Source: Chryseobacterium sp. ZHDP1 (GTDB taxonomy: Bacteria; Bacteroidota; Bacteroidia; Flavobacteriales; Weeksellaceae). From it: 64,000 nucleotides of DNA. Position numbers and translations under genes: made by a program. Below, piece by piece: positions 8,539 to 17,514 of this stretch. Position 1 is the first letter of the stretch. The number at the start of each line of letters is the position of its first letter. The notes beneath the pieces were generated by a model. That model saw nothing but the letters and a program-made list of their open reading frames with translations. It was not told the DNA's origin and made no database searches. The stretch spans positions 1,550,001 to 1,614,000 of the forward strand of contig NZ_CP075682.1 of the NCBI RefSeq assembly GCF_018603435.1, written 5' to 3'.

Positions 8539-8625
8539 TTTACTATTTTAAACAAGTTGCAAATTTAGAATTCTTAATGAATTACACTAAATTTTTTATT
8601 ATAAATATTTCTTAAAAAGAGGTAT

Positions 8626-9549
8626 TTATTGTACTTCTACGTTGAAAGTTGTTAATTCCTTAAACTGCTTCAGTCTTCCGAATACGTCTGATTCGTTTAC
8701 TTCCTGAATTCTTTCTGTCCCGAATTTCTCAACCGTGAAAGAAGCCATAGCAGAACCTACGATTAACGCAGACTTCATGGTTTCGAAATCGAATGTTCCT
8801 TTTTTAGCTAAATAAGCTGCAAAACCTCCTGCAAAAGTATCTCCAGCTCCGGTTGGATCGAAAACTTCTTCCAGTGGTAAAGCCGGAATGGCGAATACTT
8901 TATGATCGTGGAAAAGCAATGCTCCGTGTTCTCCTTTTTTGATGATAACGAACTTCGGGCCCATTTCGTGGATTTTTTTAGCTGCTTTTACCAGAGAATA
9001 TTCTCCTGAAAGCTGTCTTGCTTCTTCGTCGTTGATTGAAATCACGTCCGTCTTAGCAATCATCTGCATTAGTGTTTCCAAAGCTGTATCCATCCAGAAA
9101 TTCATGGTATCAAGAATAACCAGTTTCGGACGGTTGTTCATTTTTTCAAGTACGGAAAGCTGTACTCCCGGGTGAAGATTTCCTAATAATAAGATCTCTG
9201 CATCCTGCATAGAATCCGGAATTTTAGGATCAAAATTTTCAAGAACGTTTACTTCAGTTGCCAAAGTATCTCTTGTATTCAGGTCGTTGTGGTATTTTCC
9301 TGCCCAGAAGAATGTTTTCCCTTCTTTTACGATTTCAATTCCCTCTACATTAACCTCTCTGTTTGTGAACATATCAAGATATTCCTGCGGAAAATCTCCT
9401 CCTACCACAGAAACGATTCCGGACTTAACGCCCAAAATAGATGAAGTGATCCCGATATACGTAGCTGCACCTCCTAAAATTTTATCTGTTTTTCCAAATG
9501 GCGTTTCAATTGCGTCGAACGCAACACTTCCTACAACTAAAAGTTTCAT
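8626..9549 (-). CDS. PfkB-family carbohydrate/nucleoside kinase
   Basis: This 307-residue kinase starts at the Met of MKLLVVGSVAFDAI (9549); an upstream in-frame Met (9594) would add 15 unlikely residues that overlap the gldD end. PfkB signature 1 is seen as ILGGAATYIG and signature 2 as DPTGAGDTFAGGF, the latter holding the catalytic Asp and anion hole. It phosphorylates a sugar or nucleoside-type substrate with ATP; which one cannot be told. It is 28 bp downstream of gldD and probably shares its mRNA. Confidence 0.87.
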   Translation of the reverse strand: MKLLVVGSVAFDAIETPFGKTDKILGGAATYIGITSSILGVKSGIVSVVGGDFPQEYLDMFTNREVNVEGIEIVKEGKTFFWAGKYHNDLNTRDTLATEVNVLENFDPKIPDSMQDAEILLLGNLHPGVQLSVLEKMNNRPKLVILDTMNFWMDTALETLMQMIAKTDVISINDEEARQLSGEYSLVKAAKKIHEMGPKFVIIKKGEHGALLFHDHKVFAIPALPLEEVFDPTGAGDTFAGGFAAYLAKKGTFDFETMKSALIVGSAMASFTVEKFGTERIQEVNESDVFGRLKQFKELTTFNVEVQ

Positions 9550-9577
9550 ATTTTTTTCAAAGTATTTTAAAAGTAAA

Positions 9578-10135
9578 TTATTTTTTCCATTCAAATGTGT
9601 CCAGCAGGTGTTTCATATCTCTTTTGATATAATCTACCGCAGGAGCCAAAGAATCCGGTTTCGGTCTTGTGTTAAAGTATAAATAGGCAGTTACAAAATG
9701 TTTGGTACTGTCTGTAATGTAAAACTGAAGATTGGAAGCGCTCTGTCCTTTCAGTTCATAAAAATTTCCGTATACCTTTTTTTCAGGATATTCGAAAGAT
9801 TTTGTGTCGATTGCGCTTGCTTTTATCGTATGTTCATACACCATTTTTTCAGCTTCCTGAATATGAGCTGCAAAATCATTCTGTATCGGGTAATACGTTA
9901 CAAAAACTTTGGCTTTCATTTTCGGATAGTTCAGATAATACCAGCAAGGCTTTTTTGCATCGGTAATGTTTGCAAAATCTGAATATTCAAATGTATAATT
10001 ACAGTTGTTTTCGAATTTCTGATATTTCGGTGCGGGATATTCCAGTCGAAGTTCTCCGTAAGGCTTCGGAACCGGATCTTTTCCGCAAGATACCAAAAGT
10101 AAGGCTGCAAAAATAAAAATGGCGTTTTTAAACAT
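9578..10135 (-). CDS. gldD: Gliding motility lipoprotein GldD
   Basis: This 185-residue lipoprotein has the lipobox LLVSC and the GldD-family pattern: YGELRLEYPAPKYQKF, then NCNYTFEYSDFA, PCWYYLNYPKMKA and a terminal RDMKHLLDTFEWKK. The start at 10135 (MFKNAIFIF) was preferred to an in-frame Met five codons earlier. In Flavobacterium johnsoniae GldD is needed for gliding; homologues occur in non-gliding relatives. In F. johnsoniae gldD neighbours gldE; here the next genes are a PfkB kinase downstream and, across 1.3 kb of repeats, mutY upstream. Confidence 0.88.
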   Translation of the reverse strand: MFKNAIFIFAALLLVSCGKDPVPKPYGELRLEYPAPKYQKFENNCNYTFEYSDFANITDAKKPCWYYLNYPKMKAKVFVTYYPIQNDFAAHIQEAEKMVYEHTIKASAIDTKSFEYPEKKVYGNFYELKGQSASNLQFYITDSTKHFVTAYLYFNTRPKPDSLAPAVDYIKRDMKHLLDTFEWKK

Positions 10136-10554
10136 TTTGCAAAAGTACAAATTAGATTTCAGATTTCGGAAGACAAATTTCGGGATTTCAATGGGTTTTG
10201 AGATTGTGATTAAATTTTGCTTTTGAGGCTTTGTTTTTGAATGTGAAGCTTCGCGAAGTTTTTTCTTTTAAAACTAAATGGGATACCCATTTTAATCATG
10301 TATTTAATTTTAACGCAAAGTACACGAAGATTTTTTTTAACAGCTTTTCGTTTTAAGTTCACTAAAGTGTTTCACTTAACGAAGACAACAAAGATAATGA
10401 CTTGTTGTACATTATGTAGCATTTTGTCATTCTGATCGGAGCGAAGCGGAGTGAAGAATCTTTTTAACGCAAAGAGCGCGAGTCTTTTTTGAATATTATT
10501 GTGAATATTTTTCGTTCGCGAAGGCGTTTCACTCAGCGAATGATAATATGTTAA
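10136..10554. other. Gene-free repeat-rich spacer, left part
   Basis: I see no supportable frame here. The stretch holds degenerate pieces of the same modules as the tandem units that follow: TTTTAACGCAAAG (near 10311), AAGTTCACTAAAGTGTTTCAC (near 10357), and CGTTCGCGAAGGCGTTTCAC followed by TCAGCGAATGATA (10510-10545). A short dyad TTCGC...GCGAA spans the last module. A fragment 'ATTCTGATCGGAGCGAAGCG' near 10430 is another repeat-like piece. Confidence 0.6.
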
Positions 10555-11401
10555 TGAATATTCATTTTAATCATATACTTAATTTTAACGCAAAGCTCGC
10601 AAGAGTTTTTAAATATTAACCGCTTTTTTAAGTTCACAGAGGCGTTTCACTTAAATAAGCACACAGAAAGTTTTTTATTACATTCTAATTATTTTTTAAG
10701 CTTATCCATTAATTTGCCTGCAAATTCTTAATCTTTCTTAACTGCTTAACTATTCTTAATGGTTTCTTTTTAAACAATAGGCGCAAAAAGTTTATTTGAA
10801 ATTATTGAAAACATTCTTCGTTCGCAAGGGCATTTCACTCAGCGAATGATAGATATGTGAATGATTCTCCATTTTAATCATGTAATTAATTTTAACGCAA
10901 AATGCGCGAAGATTTTTCTTTTAAAACTTAATGGATATTTTTAAGTTCGCTAAAGCGTTTCACTTAAATAAGCACACAGAGCGTTTTTTATTACATTCTA
11001 ATTATTTTTTAAGCTTACCCTTTAATTTGCCTGCAAATTCTTAATCTTTCTTAACTGCTTAACTATTCTTAATGGTTTTTTTTTAAACGCAATAGACGCA
11101 AAAGTTTATTTGAAATTATTGAAAACATTTTTCGTTCGCAACGGCATTTCAATCAGCGAATGATAGATATGTGAATGAATCTCCATTTTAATCATGTAAT
11201 TAATTTTAACGCAAAATGCGCGAAGATTTTTCTTTTAAAACTTAATGGATATTTTTAAGTTCGCTAAAGCGTTTCACTTAAATAAGCACACAGAGCGTTT
11301 TTATTACATTCTAATTATTTTTTAAGCTTATCCTTTAATTTGCCTGCAAATTCTTAATCTTTCTTAACTGCTTAACTATTCTTAATGGTTTATTTTTAAA
11401 C
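10555..11401. repeat. Three tandem copies of a unit of about 306-314 bp
   Basis: Copies begin at about 10555, 10861 and 11175; the spacing is 306 then 314 bases, and the third copy breaks off near 11401. Shared landmarks in each copy are CATTTTAATCAT, TTTTAACGCAAA, GCGTTTCACTTAAATAAGCA, ATTATTTTTTAAGCTTA and TTTGCCTGCAAATTCTTAAT followed by CTTTCTTAACTGCTTAACTA. Copies 2 and 3 are nearly identical and copy 1 is more diverged, so duplication was stepwise. No frame runs through the units. The block lies between mutY and gldD. Confidence 0.9.
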
Positions 11402-11417
11402 ACTTCTCGCAATGACA

Positions 11418-12461
11418 TTACAAAATTCTATATGCCATTTCATAATTTTGGATATAATTCTCCAACGGTTTTGGGAAGGATTTTTCGTGTGAACCTTCAA
11501 CATCAGTTACAATAAAATTATTTTCAGTGATGAAATTCTGCCATATTTCTTCCGAGTCTACTTCTACATTAAAAATCTCTATGCTTAAATTTTTGTGCGT
11601 GAGTTTATGGCTTACATTTTTTATACTTTTGATGAATGGAATTAAATCATCTGAAATTTCAGGTGGAAATTCAAATAACTTTTTCCAGATGAAATCGTCT
11701 TTTCTCTGTTGAATTAAAAACTGACCATTTCTGTGAACGAAATAATATTTCAGCTCCAAGTCAGCAGCTTTTACTTTTTTTGTTTTTACCGGAAATTCAG
11801 AAACTTTATTCATGGAAAAAGCCAGACAGTCTTCATGTAAAGGGCATTCTCTGCAAAGAGGATTTTTAGGCTTACAGATTTCGGAACCTAAATCCATCAT
11901 CGCCTGATTGAAATCACCGACATTTTCAGGTAAGATTAAATGAGCGAGTTCAGAAAAATAATTAAAAGCTTTTGAACTTGAAATATCAAAATCATCTGCA
12001 AAAATACGGCTCAGTACACGATAAAAGTTTCCGTCCACAGCCGGAATTTTACCCCCAAAACAAATACTGGAAACTGCAGCGGCTGTATATTTTCCGACAC
12101 CTTTTAACTTTAAGATTTCATCGTATTCATGAGGAAAAACGCCATTATAATCGTTCATGATCTGTTGCGCTGCCTTATGAACATTTATCGCTCTGGAATA
12201 ATAGCCTAATCCTTTCCAATACAGTAAAACTTCGTTTTCGTCTGCTTCGGCAAGGGTTTTTACATCCGGAAAACGCTGAACAAAATTATTATAATGTCCT
12301 AATCCCTGAGCAATTCTGGTCTGCTGAAAAACGATCTCACAAATCCATATTTTGTAAGGATCTTTGGTCTGTCTGAAAGGTAAATCGCGGGCATTTGTTT
12401 TATACCAGCTAAGAAGTTTATTGCCGATGTGTCTGAAGTCTGATTGTTTTGTTTTTTCCAA
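11418..12461 (-). CDS. mutY: A/G-specific adenine glycosylase MutY
   Basis: This 347-residue DNA repair enzyme removes adenine mispaired with 8-oxoguanine. Visible are the catalytic-Glu region CEIVFQQTRI, the helix-hairpin-helix LKGVGKYTAAAVSS, the catalytic Asp in VDGNFYRVLSR, and the iron-sulfur loop C-x6-C-x2-C-x5-C (CKPKNPLCRECPLHEDC). The C-terminal NUDIX-like domain (from about residue 225) that recognises 8-oxoG is present, including SHKLTHKNLSIEIF. In many Flavobacteriia mutY is followed by ssb and gldE/gldD; here only gldD remains, behind the repeat block. Confidence 0.95.
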   Translation of the reverse strand: MEKTKQSDFRHIGNKLLSWYKTNARDLPFRQTKDPYKIWICEIVFQQTRIAQGLGHYNNFVQRFPDVKTLAEADENEVLLYWKGLGYYSRAINVHKAAQQIMNDYNGVFPHEYDEILKLKGVGKYTAAAVSSICFGGKIPAVDGNFYRVLSRIFADDFDISSSKAFNYFSELAHLILPENVGDFNQAMMDLGSEICKPKNPLCRECPLHEDCLAFSMNKVSEFPVKTKKVKAADLELKYYFVHRNGQFLIQQRKDDFIWKKLFEFPPEISDDLIPFIKSIKNVSHKLTHKNLSIEIFNVEVDSEEIWQNFITENNFIVTDVEGSHEKSFPKPLENYIQNYEMAYRIL

Positions 12462-12485
12462 AGGTTTGTCTGCTACATTTTATGT

Positions 12486-12569
12486 TTCGGCAAGCTCAGC
12501 ATGACAACGCTAAAAATTCACTTTTAATAAAACGACTAGTATTAGAAATGTCATGCTGAGCTTGTCGAA
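12486..12569. repeat. Long inverted repeat of a dispersed CTTCGACAAGCTCAGCATGACA-type element
   Basis: TTCGGCAAGCTCAGCATGAC plus A (12486-12506) pairs with TGTCATGCTGAGCTTGTCGA plus A (12549-12569); 20 of 21 positions match. It lies between the stop of the lipoprotein gene at 12598 and the start of mutY, and could fold as a large hairpin in RNA. A single arm of the same element occurs at about 26071-26090. Confidence 0.75.
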
Positions 12570-12597
12570 GCATCTGTTTATTAAATACAAAGATAAT

Positions 12598-13050
12598 TTA
12601 ATTTTCTTTTTGAACTGAATATACGGGAGCCGCTTTCAGCCACTGATATTTTAAATGTTTTTCTTTTGCGATGAAGCGGTAACCTTCCAGTTTTTTGAGA
12701 TAAATATAGGAAGCAGAATCTTTTTTGAATTTTAACTGTTGATTAGACAGAAAACTGAATGGGAAATCCACCATAGAATCTCTTGTCGTTTTCTCTACTT
12801 TGCCATTAATAACTCTGTAAATAAAAATGGATTTTCCACGCCCTTGAGACTGATCTATTAGTTTAATATTTGATGAAGCAATCACCATATCACTTTCATC
12901 GAAGCATTCCTGCGGTTTCATGATGTAAGCTTTTCCTTCTTTTATTTCGTCGGCGAAAAGATCTATTGTATGATTTTGCTGTACCCTTTTATCTTCACAA
13001 CTGAAGATCATAAAAATTACGGGCAAAAAGTAGAATAACCTGCCTTTCAT
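12598..13050 (-). CDS. Small lipoprotein of unknown function
   Basis: This 150-residue protein starts with MKGRLFYFLPVIFMIFSC, a lipoprotein signal with Cys18. The mature part has no motif that I recognise. It follows tssC on the same strand after 75 bp, but a hairpin terminator at 13079-13106 lies between them, so it is probably transcribed separately. Bacteroidota T6SS loci encode their own lipoproteins (such as TssQ), but the sequence shown gives no direct support for that identity. Confidence 0.6.
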   Translation of the reverse strand: MKGRLFYFLPVIFMIFSCEDKRVQQNHTIDLFADEIKEGKAYIMKPQECFDESDMVIASSNIKLIDQSQGRGKSIFIYRVINGKVEKTTRDSMVDFPFSFLSNQQLKFKKDSASYIYLKKLEGYRFIAKEKHLKYQWLKAAPVYSVQKEN

Positions 13051-13078
13051 ATTTCTATTTTTAACGATTTGGTAGAAA

Positions 13079-13106
13079 AAAACCGATGAAAAATTGCATC
13101 GGTTTT
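13079..13106 (-). terminator. Terminator after tssC
   Basis: On the minus strand AAAACCGATG (13106-13097) pairs with CATCGGTTTT (13088-13079), followed by a T-run. It ends the tssB-tssC unit. Confidence 0.8.
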
Positions 13107-13125
13107 AATATTTAATTTGATTAAT

Positions 13126-14487
13126 TTAATCCTGAAGATATTCCGCATCCCATTCGTTTCCGTCGTCTCCTTTGTGTCCGTCTAATTTGATAACGAAACT
13201 TTTTGTAGGGAAATAAGGCGTTAAACGGATATCCAGCCAAACTCTGTCTTTATTCACTTTATCCTGCTCGAAACGGACAATTTTGAATTTTTCGATCAGT
13301 TTATCCGGACCTTTAATACCGTCAAGGAAGGTTACGATCTGTTTTCTTAAATCATCTTCATTTCTTGCATTCCAGTTTTCGAAAGCTCTTCTGTTTAAGA
13401 AATCGAGCAGAACTTTAGTAACATAATCGAATACGCGAACTACGGAATAGGTCTGAAGTCCTATATTGTCTCCTGTAAATAATGTTTTTGCAGAGAAAGC
13501 CATAATTTTTCCGTATTCGTTCACCATGGGAACAAGCCCCATCTTTTCCAACTGGGAAATTTCGCTTTTCTTTAATTCGAATTTTACGGCGTCCACTTCA
13601 TTGATGTTTCCGTGCTTTTTACCTGCTGCAACCTGAGACATTAATGTTTTATGGATTTTTCCTGCCAATGAAGTTGATGGCGGAAGTTCTACATTTTCCT
13701 CCTCTCCTACTTCCTCAGCTTTTCCGCGTCCAACAAGCCAGTTACAAGTCATGATGACATTACTTCTATGCAGTTCACCTCCTGTAAGATTGGCAGAATG
13801 GAATAAATCCACCACGTCATCCGGTTTATCAAGATTCGCAAAATCCGTCACCATCATTACTTTGTTTTCGTTACAGATTTTTGCCCATTTTTCAATGACT
13901 TTATTAGATCCCAAATATCCCGGAATTGCTAAAATAGAGTAATTGTCTCTAAGATCTAAACGGTCGTAATAGTTCTTAAACTCTTCTGCAATAGCATCGA
14001 TAAATATTGGATTATCTAAATCTGAAACCTGATCTAAACTTGCGTTTACTATGCTGACATTGTCTACTTTATCGAGTTCGGTATTTTTATAGAATTGGGC
14101 GACCGTTCTGTAGTTTGTTTCCAGTTGACGGACTGCATCAAGCGTATTTTTAAGATTTAGTTTTAAATTCTGATCGGCAGCCTGCGCTTTAGCTTTGCAT
14201 GTTTCTGCCATCTTATCTGCAGAATCGTTTCCTTCCAGAAGATTTACCCAAAGATTGATTTTCTGGAGAAGTTCTTTTCTTTCATCTGCTTTATTGCTGT
14301 CATTAAGGAAGATTTCCTTTCTGGCTTTTCTGGTGGGATTCATGTTTGCGATTCCGTCTACAACAGATTCTACAAAACCAAAACCTCCTATTTTATTGAG
14401 TTCGGCAAGCGGATTACTTTTCGGCTGTCCTGCATGTTGCTGCTGTCCCTGTGGTTGGTTTTCAGCTGCCTGTAATTTACTATCCAT
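13126..14487 (-). CDS. tssC: Type VI secretion contractile sheath large subunit TssC (Bacteroidota type iii)
   Basis: This 453-residue protein matches the Bacteroidota TssC family (DUF5458 type): NKIGGFGFVESVVDGIANM at the start, then the conserved stretches NYSILAIPGYLGSNKVI, MMVTDFANLDKPDDVVDLF, VVRVFDYVTKVLLDFLNRR and DIRLTPYFPTKSFVIKLDGH. TssC packs with TssB into the contractile sheath that drives the needle of type VI systems. It begins with a Gln/Pro-rich stretch of about 20 residues. It follows tssB by 21 bp. No baseplate, Hcp, VgrG, TssK or ClpV gene lies anywhere in the window. Confidence 0.87.
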   Translation of the reverse strand: MDSKLQAAENQPQGQQQHAGQPKSNPLAELNKIGGFGFVESVVDGIANMNPTRKARKEIFLNDSNKADERKELLQKINLWVNLLEGNDSADKMAETCKAKAQAADQNLKLNLKNTLDAVRQLETNYRTVAQFYKNTELDKVDNVSIVNASLDQVSDLDNPIFIDAIAEEFKNYYDRLDLRDNYSILAIPGYLGSNKVIEKWAKICNENKVMMVTDFANLDKPDDVVDLFHSANLTGGELHRSNVIMTCNWLVGRGKAEEVGEEENVELPPSTSLAGKIHKTLMSQVAAGKKHGNINEVDAVKFELKKSEISQLEKMGLVPMVNEYGKIMAFSAKTLFTGDNIGLQTYSVVRVFDYVTKVLLDFLNRRAFENWNARNEDDLRKQIVTFLDGIKGPDKLIEKFKIVRFEQDKVNKDRVWLDIRLTPYFPTKSFVIKLDGHKGDDGNEWDAEYLQD

Positions 14488-14508
14488 GATTAATGTAACG
14501 TCTTTAGA

Positions 14509-14955
14509 TTATTTTTCAAGTTCCTGTGCCACTTCTTTCAATACCTCTACGAAGGCAGCTCTCGTCTGATCGTTTTCCAGCATATTACGCAGAATTTTAT
14601 TGGTTTTAAGCTGTCGTACAATTTTGTTGTACTGTTCCTGCTCCATGCTTAATTGCTGTAAATAATCTGATTTCTGAGTGAGATTTTTTGGGGTAAAGTC
14701 CGCGAGATTCTGAAAACGGAATTCCTCTTCTACTACATTACCGTCCTCCGTTTCGTGCTGAACGCTTACAGAAGGCTGGAAATGTCTGAAGACGTCATCT
14801 ACTGTTTTTAATCCTGTTACAATTTCAGGGACATAAGATTCGTCGGTTGTAAGCTGGCTTACTATCAGCGATTTATTCTCCTGAATCTGCTGAATAGCTT
14901 CATTGGCGTCTACTTTTACCTCGTTTCCGCCAACGCCATAATTGAACATTGCCAT
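14509..14955 (-). CDS. tssB: Type VI secretion contractile sheath small subunit TssB (Bacteroidota type iii)
   Basis: This 148-residue protein starts at MAMFNYGVGGNEVKVDANEA (14955); a longer frame up to 15057 would add 34 Lys/His/Asn-rich residues and is unlikely. It shows the small sheath subunit features, including VSVQHETEDG, RFQNLADFTPKNL and a C-terminal helix ending VEVLKEVAQELEK. It is the partner of TssC, 21 bp downstream. The pair lies between an M13 peptidase and a lipoprotein gene, with terminators on both sides, so it is an independent two-gene unit. Confidence 0.85.
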   Translation of the reverse strand: MAMFNYGVGGNEVKVDANEAIQQIQENKSLIVSQLTTDESYVPEIVTGLKTVDDVFRHFQPSVSVQHETEDGNVVEEEFRFQNLADFTPKNLTQKSDYLQQLSMEQEQYNKIVRQLKTNKILRNMLENDQTRAAFVEVLKEVAQELEK

Positions 14956-15160
14956 ATTATTAATATTTTGAGATTTTCGATGTTGGTGTGTATTGTTTTT
15001 ATCAGCATCAAATAGCTGACCAATCCAATGTTTAAATTTAAAAAAAAACTGTAACATACAAAATTTTGTTAAGATTTTTCTTGAAATATTAACTTTTTAA
15101 ATTAAATATTAACCAAAAACTGATATTTTGCGATGTCACTAAACTATGAAAAATTAAATA

Positions 15161-15188
15161 AAAAACGCACCATTTCTGATGCGTTTTT
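15161..15188 (-). terminator. Terminator after the first M13 peptidase gene
   Basis: On the minus strand AAAAACGCA (15188-15180) pairs with TGCGTTTTT (15169-15161), followed by T/A-rich sequence. It separates the M13 gene (stop at 15214) from tssB. Confidence 0.8.
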
Positions 15189-15213
15189 ATTTTCTAACAA
15201 TTTTTGGACTGTA

Positions 15214-17313
15214 TTACCAAATTTTTATTCTGTCCTGCGGAGCTTTATACATTTTGTCTCCCGGTTTGATGTCGAATGCTTTGATGAATGAATCCTGATT
15301 GACTAACGGACCGAATGCTCTGAAAATTCCCGGCGAATGCGGATCTGTTTTTACCTGATTGGTCATATACTGATCTGTGGATTTTGTTCTCCACACTGTT
15401 GCCCAGCTCATGAAGAATCTCTGATCCTGTGTAAATCCGCTGATTAATCCCGGATTTCCGTGATCTTTAAGATACATCTGAAGTGCATCGTAAGCCACTG
15501 CCACTCCTCCCAAATCTCCGATATTTTCGCCACTTGTGAATTTTCCGTTAACGAAGCTTCCTTTTACCGGTTCGTAAGCGCTGTATTGTGCAGCCAATTG
15601 TGCTACTTTTGCGTCAAAGTTTTTACGGTCTGCATCGGTCCACCAGTTATTTAGGTTCCCGTCTCCGTCGAATCTTGAACCGCTGTCATCGAATCCGTGA
15701 GAAATTTCGTGACCGATAACGGCTCCGATTCCTCCGAAATTAACGGCTGCATCTGCTTTTGGATTGTAGAAAGGCGGCTGAAGAATGGCTGCAGGGAAAA
15801 CGATTTCATTGTTCGATCCACTGTAATAGGCATTTACTGTTTGCGGCGTCATTCCCCACTCTGTTCGGTCTACCGGTTTTCCTATTTTATCTAAATTTTT
15901 CTGATATTGCCACGCTGAAACATTCTGAAGATTGGAATACAATGTTGCTCCCTGTTTCGGAGATTCTACTTTTAATTGAGCATAATCTTTCCATTTATCC
16001 GGATAAGCAATTTTCACGGTGAATTTTGATAATTTTTCCTGTGCCTTTACTTTTGTTTCCGGAGACATCCAGTCCATTTCGTTGATGTGCGTTTTGAAGG
16101 ATTTTAAAATGTAATCGATATACATTTCCATCTGCGCTTTTGCTTCCGGCGTAAAATATTTCTCCACATATAATTTTCCGAAGGCTTCTCCCAGAACGCT
16201 GTTTACCAAAGAAAGCCCTCTTTTGTTCATCGGACGCTGTTCTTTCTGTCCCTGAAGATATTTGGAATAGAAATCGAATCTGATCTGTTCTAAATTTTCA
16301 TCCAGATTGCTTGCATTTCCATTGATTAAGTGATATTTCAGATAGTCTTTCAGCAATGGAAGGTTTTTCTGGGTAAGGAAAGAGTCCATATTCTGGTAAT
16401 ACCTTAGTTCTCCGATGATGACTCTGTCTGTATTTACTCCGGCATCTTTAAGATATTTCGGAAGATTGATATTTTTAACTAAAGCCGGCAATTCTGATAC
16501 TTTTTTGGGGTTGTATCTTAAATTGGCATCTCTGTTCTGTTCAAGCGTTAATAAATAGTTTGCCAACTGTTTTTCGAAATCCACTACATTTTTTGCTGCA
16601 GATTCTGAATTTTTATAGCCTAAAACACCGAATAATTTTCCGACATAGGTTTGATATTCTGCTAATGTTTTTGTGTTGGCTTCATTTACTTTCTGATAGT
16701 AATCTCTTCCCAGTCCAAGATCGGGACCACCAAGATAGACTGCATTCATTTTGGAATCTTTCAGGTCTGCACCTACTCTCCATCCGTAGAAAGAATTGTC
16801 GCCTACTTTTGTTGCTTCAAGAAGGTATTTCTGAAGATCGCTAATGTTTTTAATGGCATCAATTTTTGCAAGATCTCCTTTAATCGGAGCCAGTCCTTCC
16901 GCATTTCTTTTAGCAGTATCCATAAAAGATGCGTATAAATTCTGGATTTTCTGACCTTCGGAGCCCGCAGGATAGGATTCTGACAGGATTTTGTTCAGGA
17001 TGTCCAAAGAAGCATCATCTACATTTTCTCTGAGTGCGTTGAAAGAACCCCAACTTGCTTTATCTGAAGGAATCTGCGTAGTTTTTACCCAGTTTCCGTT
17101 GACATAGCTAAAAAAATCATCTTGGGGACGAACAGTTTTATCCATGTACGACAGATTGATCCCTTCTTCTTTTACTTCTTCTTTTTTCACCGGCTCTACA
17201 GCAACCGTTTTCATGGTTTCAGGTTTTTTAATTTCTCCCGTTTTCGCTGTACCACAAGAATTTAAGAATACCAGACCCGAAAAGGCAAGTATCCCGATAT
17301 TTAGCTTTTTCAT
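15214..17313 (-). CDS. M13 family zinc metallopeptidase, lipoprotein form
   Basis: This 699-residue neprilysin/PepO-type endopeptidase has a lipoprotein signal (FLNSC, Cys20) and a Lys/Glu/Pro linker, then the M13 N-terminal domain from about residue 57 (VRPQDDFFSYVNGNW). The zinc site is VIGHEISHGFDDSG (HExxH), with the third ligand in ENIGDLGG. The C terminus ends YKAPQDRIKIW, as in M13 enzymes where the terminal region lines the active site. The family cuts peptides of limited size in the periplasm or at the surface. It is a close paralogue of the gene at 18097-20124, which lacks the lipobox. Confidence 0.93.
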   Translation of the reverse strand: MKKLNIGILAFSGLVFLNSCGTAKTGEIKKPETMKTVAVEPVKKEEVKEEGINLSYMDKTVRPQDDFFSYVNGNWVKTTQIPSDKASWGSFNALRENVDDASLDILNKILSESYPAGSEGQKIQNLYASFMDTAKRNAEGLAPIKGDLAKIDAIKNISDLQKYLLEATKVGDNSFYGWRVGADLKDSKMNAVYLGGPDLGLGRDYYQKVNEANTKTLAEYQTYVGKLFGVLGYKNSESAAKNVVDFEKQLANYLLTLEQNRDANLRYNPKKVSELPALVKNINLPKYLKDAGVNTDRVIIGELRYYQNMDSFLTQKNLPLLKDYLKYHLINGNASNLDENLEQIRFDFYSKYLQGQKEQRPMNKRGLSLVNSVLGEAFGKLYVEKYFTPEAKAQMEMYIDYILKSFKTHINEMDWMSPETKVKAQEKLSKFTVKIAYPDKWKDYAQLKVESPKQGATLYSNLQNVSAWQYQKNLDKIGKPVDRTEWGMTPQTVNAYYSGSNNEIVFPAAILQPPFYNPKADAAVNFGGIGAVIGHEISHGFDDSGSRFDGDGNLNNWWTDADRKNFDAKVAQLAAQYSAYEPVKGSFVNGKFTSGENIGDLGGVAVAYDALQMYLKDHGNPGLISGFTQDQRFFMSWATVWRTKSTDQYMTNQVKTDPHSPGIFRAFGPLVNQDSFIKAFDIKPGDKMYKAPQDRIKIW

Positions 17314-17514
17314 TAAGATATTTTTTGATTTTACACAAACTTACCAAATATACGAATTTTGATTATAAATGATAAGTGATAAATAATAATTGATGAAAAG
17401 GATGTAAATAAGAACTTGATATTTTTGTTATTTGATTTTGATTGACTGAATATTAGTATTTCACGCAAAGTTCGAAAGAGTTCTTAAATAACCTGAGTTC
17501 GGGATAAGTCTTCT
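17314..17514. other. Spacer upstream of the first M13 gene
   Basis: This A/T-rich stretch holds the leader of the M13 gene and, from about 17461, the first degenerate piece of the repeat that follows (CACGCAAAGTTCGAAAGAG). No frame is supported. Confidence 0.4.

Noticed and set aside
10555..11401. CRISPR array
   Set aside because: Units are over 300 bp, tandem and nearly identical throughout; there are no short repeats with unique spacers and no cas genes.
14195..14569. 124-residue frame opposite tssC/tssB
   Set aside because: Antisense shadow of two well supported genes with Ser/Cys-rich composition and no recognisable domain.
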